Below are positions 48,748-53,544 of a DNA stretch of 53,544 nt, one piece after another (within the stretch, counting starts at the first letter, position 1; each line of letters starts with the position of its first letter). Origin of the DNA: Coriobacteriia bacterium (lineage in GTDB: Bacteria > Actinomycetota > Coriobacteriia > Anaerosomatales > Anaerosomataceae); the NCBI GenBank assembly GCA_030655755.1, contig JAUSOQ010000072.1, positions 1-53,544 on the forward strand, given 5' to 3'. The notes under the pieces were generated by a model. That model searched no databases. It saw only the letters and a list, made by a program, of their open reading frames with translations, and was not told the DNA's origin. Made by a program: the position numbers and the translations under genes.

Positions 48748-49802
48748 GACGCGTGCGACCTGCCGGCAGTGCCAGGTGCGCGTGGGTCGCGCTCAGTGGG
48801 GGAGTCGACAGCGCCGTAGCGGCGGCGCTGGCACTCGACAGCGGATTGGACGTCGTCGGCGTGACCATGCGTCTTGGGGTGAGCGAGCACCTCGACGAGG
48901 CGGTCGTCGGTGCGTCGGCCGAGGTAGCCGGGGTCTTGGGTATCCCACACCACGTCATCGATCTCAGTGCGCCCTTTGAGGAATCGGTCGTGCGACCATT
49001 CATTGACTCCTATGTTCGCGGCGAGACACCGAACCCATGCGTGTTGTGTAACGATCACCTGAAGTTCGGTGTGTTGTCAGGAGCAGCAGTGCGCGCCGGG
49101 GCGGATGTCTTGATCACGGGGCACTATGCACGGATCGATGATCACGATGGTTTGCTTGTGCTGTTACGAGGCATGGACACCAGCAAGGACCAATCGTATT
49201 TCCTCTACCGACTGGTGGGTGCGCGACTGGATCGCTTGTGTTTCCCCTTAGGGGGAATGAGGAAATCAGAGGTCCGCAAGATCGCGCTCGAGCGAGGCTT
49301 GCCATCTGCCGACAGTACCGAGAGTCAGGACGTATGCTTCCTGACTGGGTCCGATGCGGCTTCGTTTCTTGCTGCAAAGGGTGTCGCTCCACGAGTTGGT
49401 GAGATAGTCGACATGTCAGGAGAAGTACTCGGCACGCACGACGGCGTGTGGCGTTTCACTGTGGGTCAGCGCAAGGGTATCGGAGTCGGCGGTGGACCGC
49501 CGCTATACGTTGTCGCTATCGACGCAGATCGGGCGCGCGTGATCGTCGGTCCTGCCGACGCGTGCAATGTGCGAAATGTGACCGCACGAGACGTTGTATG
49601 GGACGGACCCGATGGCGAGCTGCGCATCCAGGCACAGGTCCGCTATCGCGCCACGCCGCAGCCAGGGAACGCGGTACTGTGTGACGGGGTACTTTCCGTG
49701 TGCTTTGACTCACCCGTTTCGGGTGTTGCTCATGGGCAGAGTCTCGTGTGCTACGAAGGTGATCGGGTGATCGGCGGCGGGTATCTGATGGAGGCCTCAT
49801 GA
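48744..49802 (+). CDS. mnmA: tRNA-specific 2-thiouridylase MnmA
   Basis: The 352-residue enzyme makes 2-thiouridine at tRNA wobble position 34 in Glu, Gln and Lys tRNAs. The PP-loop ATP motif SGGVDSAVAAAL is near residues 18-29. The catalytic cysteine pair lies in TPNPCVLCNDHLKF near 93-106 and ESQDVCFLTG near 193-202. MDTSKDQSYFLYRL and GQRKGIGVGGGPPLYV are further MnmA blocks. ATG 48744 overlaps the upstream hypothetical gene in ATGA. The N-terminus has about ten extra residues before the PP-loop strand. Confidence 0.92.
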   Translation: MRRVRPAGSARCAWVALSGGVDSAVAAALALDSGLDVVGVTMRLGVSEHLDEAVVGASAEVAGVLGIPHHVIDLSAPFEESVVRPFIDSYVRGETPNPCVLCNDHLKFGVLSGAAVRAGADVLITGHYARIDDHDGLLVLLRGMDTSKDQSYFLYRLVGARLDRLCFPLGGMRKSEVRKIALERGLPSADSTESQDVCFLTGSDAASFLAAKGVAPRVGEIVDMSGEVLGTHDGVWRFTVGQRKGIGVGGGPPLYVVAIDADRARVIVGPADACNVRNVTARDVVWDGPDGELRIQAQVRYRATPQPGNAVLCDGVLSVCFDSPVSGVAHGQSLVCYEGDRVIGGGYLMEAS

Positions 49803-50614
49803 TCGATCTGCACGTGCACACGTCACGGTGTGGACACGCAACAGGTGAGTTCGCCGACTATGTGCGGCAAGCCGAAGCTACGGGGATCGACGTGCTCGGC
49901 ATCACCGACCACCTACCTCTACCGGAGTCGGTGCTGGCCGCCGACCCGAGTGCCACCCGGTACGCTATGCCCGAAAGTGAGCTCGAAGCGTATGTTGGGG
50001 ATGTTTTTGACGCACAGACTAGGACCGCGTCACAGGGTGGCCCGAGGATCTTGCTCGGGATCGAGGCGGACTACATCCCCGGCGAGGAGTATCACACACG
50101 CGAGTTGCTTTCTCGCTACTCTTTCGACCTCGTGCTCGGTTCGGTGCACATGATCGACGGGTGGGCGTTCGACGATCCCAAGCTGATTGACGGCTATGAG
50201 CGTTGGGACATCGGAGCGCTGTGGGATCGCTATTTTTCGCGGGTGGCCGAAGCGGCAGCGACCGGGCTCTTCGATGTCATGGCTCATGCTGACCTTGTGA
50301 AGAAGTTCCGTTTCTTCCCGGACGACGATCTGGATCCGCGCTATCGGCGACTTGCTGATGCTCTCGCGGATACCGATGTAGCAATCGAAGTGAATACAGC
50401 GGGCTTGAGAAAGCCTTGCGCAGAGCTCTATCCGTCCCTGGCGCTGCTTAAGACCTTCTGTCGTGCAGGGGTGCCGGTCACTATCGGCTCCGATGCGCAT
50501 GCACCCTCCGAGGTGGGTTATGGGTATGACCTGGCCGTGGAGGCCGTGATGGCCGCCGGGTACCGCAGCGTCGTCGTGTTCGAACACCGCGTGTCGCAAG
50601 AGGTGAGATTGTGA
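49799..50614 (+). CDS. PHP-domain phosphatase, histidinol-phosphatase-like
   Basis: The 271-residue metal-dependent phosphoesterase of the PHP family carries the ligands in order: HVHTSRCGHATGEF (HxH, residues 5-18), GITDHLPLP, GIEADYIPG, LGSVHMIDGW, DVMAHADLVKKF and GSDAHAPSEVGYG. The pattern and length fit HisJ, which dephosphorylates histidinol phosphate. No his operon is nearby apart from the hisC-like gene 17 kb upstream, so the substrate is uncertain. ATG 49799 overlaps mnmA in ATGA; the stop overlaps the NIF3-like gene. Confidence 0.85.
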   Translation: MIDLHVHTSRCGHATGEFADYVRQAEATGIDVLGITDHLPLPESVLAADPSATRYAMPESELEAYVGDVFDAQTRTASQGGPRILLGIEADYIPGEEYHTRELLSRYSFDLVLGSVHMIDGWAFDDPKLIDGYERWDIGALWDRYFSRVAEAAATGLFDVMAHADLVKKFRFFPDDDLDPRYRRLADALADTDVAIEVNTAGLRKPCAELYPSLALLKTFCRAGVPVTIGSDAHAPSEVGYGYDLAVEAVMAAGYRSVVVFEHRVSQEVRL

Positions 50615-51726
50615 TGACGGGCCAAGGACCCGTGACGGTCGGAGGGTTCGTGGATTCGCTGTTCAAGGAGTTCCCGCTTGCCTGGGCTGAGCCTTGGGAC
50701 CGCGTTGGTCTTGTCGTCGGTGATGCAAACGCACCGGTACGATCGATTCTGGTCACATTGGACGCTGATCGTGCTACAGTGCGTCGGGCTGCGGATGGCG
50801 GTCACGATGTAGTGCTCACACATCATCCTGCTGCCCTGGATGTTGAGCTGCCACTGGTGGCGGAAGGTCGGACTGCGGTGCTTGTCGATGCCCTCAAGGC
50901 AGGGATCGCTTTAGTGTCGTTCCACACGAACCTCGACAGATCCCCTCTGGGTGCAGAGGCATTGCCGCGTCTGCTGGGGATGCGTGTCATCGAGCCTTTA
51001 GAGGCTGCTCAGGAGCCGTCGACGGTGATAACGACCTTCGCTCCACTTGAGGTTGCGGAGGGTCTCAGGACCGCGCTGGCGGCGGCTGGTGCGGGACGTG
51101 TTGGTCTGTACTCGGCATGTAGCTTCTCGAGTCTCGGCACGGGATGCTACAGCGCCCCAAGGGGGAGTAAGCCGGTGGTAGGGGCCGTTGATTCGAATAT
51201 GAACGAGGAAGTCCGCATCGAGACCACGTGTTCACCCGAGATGACGGCTGCCGTCATCTCAGCGATCAGGGCTGCGCATCCATACAAAGAGCCGCTTATC
51301 ACCTCAGTCGTAGGGAGTGTGTCGCGTGGGGTGGCGCGCCTTGGCAGGTTGTGCGAGCTGGACACCGTGGAGACACTCCTCGCGTTCGCGTCCCGTTGTG
51401 CGACGTCGCTTGAGGTGGATGCGCGAGTATGGGGCGATCCGGAACGGCCGATACGGCGTATCGGGGTAGGCAACGGATCCGCCGGCTCGCTCATCGACCG
51501 TGCGATCGCTCTGGGCGCGGATGCTCTGTTGGCGGGTGAGGTGCGGTATCATGACGCACGTGCTGCGATCGACGCGGGCTTGTCCATTGTCGAGGCAGGA
51601 CATGATGCGACAGAGTGGCCCCTCGTGCACATACTCGCCCAGGCGGCTGTGGCTGCAGTGTCTGGCCTTGCACAGGTGACCGAGGAGGATCCATCCATCG
51701 CTTGGTGGACGACTGAGAGGCACTGA
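50611..51726 (+). CDS. NIF3/YqfO family dinuclear metal-binding protein
   Basis: The 371-residue protein has the NIF3 fold: EPWDRVGLVVGDANAPVRSI near residue 28, VLTHHPAALDVELPL with paired metal-binding His, SFHTNLDRSPLGAEALPRLL, and C-terminal GNGSAGSLIDRAIALGADAL, GEVRYHDAR and EAGHDATEWPLV. The middle insertion (about 125-230) is the YqfO/CutA1-like domain of the long NIF3 subfamily. Proteins of this family form hexamers with a dimetal centre; some related proteins act as GTP cyclohydrolase I type, but the role here is unknown. GTG 50611 or ATG 50614 may start it; both overlap the PHP gene. The DUF164 gene follows, a pairing often seen. Confidence 0.88.
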   Translation: MMTGQGPVTVGGFVDSLFKEFPLAWAEPWDRVGLVVGDANAPVRSILVTLDADRATVRRAADGGHDVVLTHHPAALDVELPLVAEGRTAVLVDALKAGIALVSFHTNLDRSPLGAEALPRLLGMRVIEPLEAAQEPSTVITTFAPLEVAEGLRTALAAAGAGRVGLYSACSFSSLGTGCYSAPRGSKPVVGAVDSNMNEEVRIETTCSPEMTAAVISAIRAAHPYKEPLITSVVGSVSRGVARLGRLCELDTVETLLAFASRCATSLEVDARVWGDPERPIRRIGVGNGSAGSLIDRAIALGADALLAGEVRYHDARAAIDAGLSIVEAGHDATEWPLVHILAQAAVAAVSGLAQVTEEDPSIAWWTTERH

Positions 51727-51729
51727 CAC

Positions 51730-52458
51730 ATGGACCTGGCGCGTGGATTGGCCTCACTGTCCGAGCAAGACCTCGGCATCGTACGCGCTGACAAACGGCT
51801 GGACGAGATTCCCGAGAAGCATGCGGTCCTTGAGTTGCGCAAGCGCATTCGGGACTTCGAGGTCGTGCGCTCCAAAGCACAGGCCTATGTCGATGAGGCC
51901 CAGCGCCTGTTGGGTCGCGACGAGGATGAGATAGCCGGACTTGATGCGAAGATCGACATCGAGCAGCGAAAGATCATCTCAGGGGAGATAACCAATCCGA
52001 AAGAGATCCAGGCGCTGAGCCGTGAGCTCGATGCGCTGAAGCGACGCAAGGACAAGTTGGAGAACGTCACGATCGACGTCATGGAGAAGCTCGAGACCGG
52101 GGTGGCGCAGGTTGCGAAGATCGATGCGGTCATTGCCACGGCGCACGAGAAGGAGGCAGCGCTCATAGCGGCGTTTCAGGAGAAAGGCGGTGCGCTGCAG
52201 CACGAGATCGCTGCAATGAAGGCGAAGCGGACCGCTCTGGCCGCAGCGTTGCCGCCTGATGTCATGGAGCGTTATGAGCACGCCCGTGAGACGAAGCATG
52301 GGATCGCAGTCGGTGTACTGCGGGGCGATATGTGCAGCGCTTGCCGCATCCAATTGCCTGCCGAGAGGATACAGGCCTTGGAAGCGGGTCCTGACATAGG
52401 GGAGTGCCCGAGCTGCAAACGGCTGCTTATCGTCCGGATGGTCGAGGTGAGCGAGTGA
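51730..52458 (+). CDS. DUF164 coiled-coil protein with C4 zinc ribbon
   Basis: The 242-residue protein is dominated by a charged helical coiled coil (about residues 25-180, with KRIRDFEVVRSKAQAYVDEA and the conserved TNPKEIQALSRELDALKRRK). It ends in a C4 zinc ribbon: MCSACRIQLP near 199-207 and CPSCKRLL near 226. This matches the DUF164/zf-RING_7 family typically next to NIF3-like genes. A role in nucleic-acid or translation-related processes has been proposed for related proteins, but I treat it as unknown. ATG 51730 is 3 nt after the NIF3 stop. The stop overlaps rnhA. Confidence 0.88.
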   Translation: MDLARGLASLSEQDLGIVRADKRLDEIPEKHAVLELRKRIRDFEVVRSKAQAYVDEAQRLLGRDEDEIAGLDAKIDIEQRKIISGEITNPKEIQALSRELDALKRRKDKLENVTIDVMEKLETGVAQVAKIDAVIATAHEKEAALIAAFQEKGGALQHEIAAMKAKRTALAAALPPDVMERYEHARETKHGIAVGVLRGDMCSACRIQLPAERIQALEAGPDIGECPSCKRLLIVRMVEVSE

Positions 52459-52919
52459 GTCCAGGCTATACGTTGCATACCGACGGGGGCGCGCGGGGAA
52501 ACCCTGGACCCGCTGGCGCAGGTTTCGTGCTGCGAGACCCAAGTGGTGCGCTCGTATGCAAGGGCGGACGCTATCTTGGCGAGGTCACGAACAACGTAGC
52601 CGAGTACGAGGCGCTGATCTGGGGTCTTGAGACCGCGATCGCACGCGGTGCTCGTGATGTTGTGATCAGGGCGGACAGTGAACTCGTCATCAAGCAGATG
52701 AGGGGACAGTATCGCGTGAAACATCCTGGTCTGAAGCCCCTCTATGAGCGCGCGCGATCTGCTGTGGGAAGGATGGAACACGTGGAGTTCGTCCATGTGA
52801 GACGCGAGCATAACAAAGACGCCGATGACCTCGCGAACCAGGCGATGGATGTACGCGATACCGTTGGCGACGCTGTATGGCCGGCCTGTAATGGTGGCCA
52901 GAGTACACTGTTCGGATAG
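52455..52919 (+). CDS. rnhA: Ribonuclease HI family protein
   Basis: The 154-residue enzyme is a type 1 RNase H without a hybrid-binding domain and degrades RNA in RNA-DNA hybrids. Catalytic acidic residues lie in LHTDGGARGNPGPAGAGFVL (D near 10), TNNVAEYEALIWGLE (E), RADSELVIKQMRGQYRVKHP (D) and RREHNKDADDLANQAMD (D). GTG 52455 overlaps the DUF164 stop in GTGA; the frame is open upstream, but the family N-terminus fits this start. queD begins 13 nt after the stop. Confidence 0.92.
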   Translation: MSPGYTLHTDGGARGNPGPAGAGFVLRDPSGALVCKGGRYLGEVTNNVAEYEALIWGLETAIARGARDVVIRADSELVIKQMRGQYRVKHPGLKPLYERARSAVGRMEHVEFVHVRREHNKDADDLANQAMDVRDTVGDAVWPACNGGQSTLFG

Positions 52920-52932
52920 GAGAGTCCCGACG

Positions 52933-53298
52933 ATGTATGAACTAACGGTCAAAGGCCACTTCGATGCCGCGCATGCGTTGCGCGGTTATCCCGGTGAATG
53001 CAGCAACCTACACGGCCACACCTGGGACGTCGAGGTCACGGTCAAGGGCGAGGAACTCGACGGCATAGATATCGTCTATGACTTCAAGCGCCTGAAAGCC
53101 GATCTTGCTGTTGTGCTGGACAGCTACGACCATGTGTACCTGAACGAAGTCCCACCCTTCGACGTTTTGAGCCCCACGGCTGAGAATCTTGCTCGCGTGG
53201 TGTATGACAGACTCGAGGAGATCGTTGGTGGAGAAGTCTCAGTGAAAGAGATATCTGTGTGGGAGTCGCCGATAGCGCGGATCACCTATCGCCGCTGA
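52933..53298 (+). CDS. queD: 6-carboxytetrahydropterin synthase / 6-pyruvoyltetrahydropterin synthase family
   Basis: The 121-residue zinc enzyme of the T-fold superfamily acts most likely in queuosine/7-deazapurine synthesis. Zinc ligands and catalytic residues are in GHFDAAHALRGYPGECSNLH and HGHTW (His ligands and the catalytic Cys), YDFKRLKADLAVVLDSYDHV, LNEVPPF-SPTAENLA, and the C-terminal VWESP glutamate. Length suits bacterial QueD. No other que genes are in the window. ATG 52933 follows GGAGAG; a hairpin follows downstream. Confidence 0.9.
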   Translation: MYELTVKGHFDAAHALRGYPGECSNLHGHTWDVEVTVKGEELDGIDIVYDFKRLKADLAVVLDSYDHVYLNEVPPFDVLSPTAENLARVVYDRLEEIVGGEVSVKEISVWESPIARITYRR

Positions 53299-53330
53299 TA
53301 GGCGAGAGGTCTTATCGGCCAATCAATGTC

Positions 53331-53355
53331 AAAAAGCGGCCCGGATGGGGCCGCT
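53331..53355 (-). terminator. Terminator-like hairpin, best read on the minus strand
   Basis: AGCGGCCC (53335-53342) pairs with GGGCCGCT (53348-53355) around a 5-nt loop. On the plus strand it is preceded by five A and not followed by T-rich sequence. On the minus strand it is followed by a T-run, as in an intrinsic terminator for a gene entering from the right edge. It may also weakly end queD transcripts. Confidence 0.6.
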
Positions 53356-53407
53356 CATCTATTCGTGGGAATAAAGTTGTCCCAAGAAACCTCGCCTGCG
53401 AGAATCC

Positions 53408-53544
53408 CTACTCCACAGCTTCCCGTTTCACACTCTTGAGGAACCCCGCCGGTCCGGCCCGCTTGCGCTAAACCTTTCCGCCGAGACCCTCGCGAGCAGC
53501 TACTGGTACGCTACTTTTCGAGGTTCGCTCGGTCCGACTTCTTG
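53408..53544 (-). pseudogene. Possible decayed C-terminus of a TnpB-like gene at the right edge
   Basis: On the minus strand one frame runs from the edge, is interrupted by TAG (53470-53468), and then reads RKRAGPAGFLKSVKREAVE before a second TAG (53410-53408). A basic, loosely conserved tail ending in VKREA-type sequence resembles C-termini of IS200/IS605-family TnpB proteins as I remember them. The minus-strand terminator lies downstream of it. The evidence is short and the gene body is outside the window, so this is a suggestion only. Confidence 0.2.

Noticed and set aside
1-53544. CRISPR array, prophage or intact insertion sequence
   Set aside because: No regularly spaced direct repeats, integrase, phage structural genes or full transposase were seen.

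Overview
The window is a compact, GC-rich, almost entirely plus-strand stretch of housekeeping and energy genes. Frequent GTG starts, many 4-nt stop/start overlaps (ATGA or GTGA), TAnnnT-like -10 boxes and a probable leaderless gene all fit a high-GC Gram-positive. The best guess is an anaerobic actinobacterial lineage such as Coriobacteriia or Anaerosomatales. That guess rests on gene content and style; no marker gene in the window settles it. No phage, CRISPR array or intact insertion sequence is visible. Only the two edges hold decayed-looking material: an antitoxin-like gene end on the left and a possible TnpB-like tail on the right.

Layout. 1-2.6 kb: fragment of an HTH antitoxin-like gene, then galE and wecB (sugar nucleotides). 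2.67 kb: tRNA-Val(CAC). 2.9-3.4 kb: a small secreted protein, converging on a flavin disulfide oxidoreductase. That gene is in turn divergent, with 34 nt between start codons, from an ABC-F ATPase. 6.76-17.8 kb: a promoter with an operator-like repeat, then an 11-gene complex I operon, nuoABCDH-(I)-JKLMN. 17.9-20 kb: a FlgM-like protein and a type IV pilus/type II secretion ATPase (PilB/GspE). 20-25.2 kb: deoB, a pyrimidine-nucleoside phosphorylase and a DHH-CBS-CCA nucleotidyltransferase fusion. 25.2-32.1 kb: an M50 protease, trpS, scpA-scpB, an rRNA pseudouridine synthase, and cobU-cobT-cobS-cobC for the cobalamin lower loop. 32.1-36.8 kb: hisC-aroF-tyrA-aroA. 36.9-44.1 kb: cmk, plsC, ispH, a DUF512 protein, der, plsY, gpsA and rpe. 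44.1-47.7 kb: an FMN riboswitch followed by ribD-ribE-ribBA-ribH and a terminator. 48-53.3 kb: an unknown 233-aa protein, mnmA, a PHP phosphatase, a NIF3-like protein, a DUF164 coiled-coil zinc protein, RNase HI and QueD.

The most interesting item is in the nuo operon. The gene in the nuoI position encodes 684 residues instead of the usual 150-200. The NuoI N-terminus and its two-cluster ferredoxin C-terminus are present but separated by a complete GltD/NfnB-type Fe-S flavoprotein with FAD- and NAD(P)-binding folds. The operon has no nuoE, nuoF or nuoG. The sequence therefore suggests a complex I whose usual NADH-input arm is replaced by a flavoprotein built into NuoI, feeding electrons to the N6a/N6b clusters, then to NuoB and quinone. 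The NAD(P) domain lacks the paired arginines that GltD/NfnB proteins use for NADPH, so NADH is the likelier substrate. This is inference from domain order and gene content and needs biochemical confirmation.
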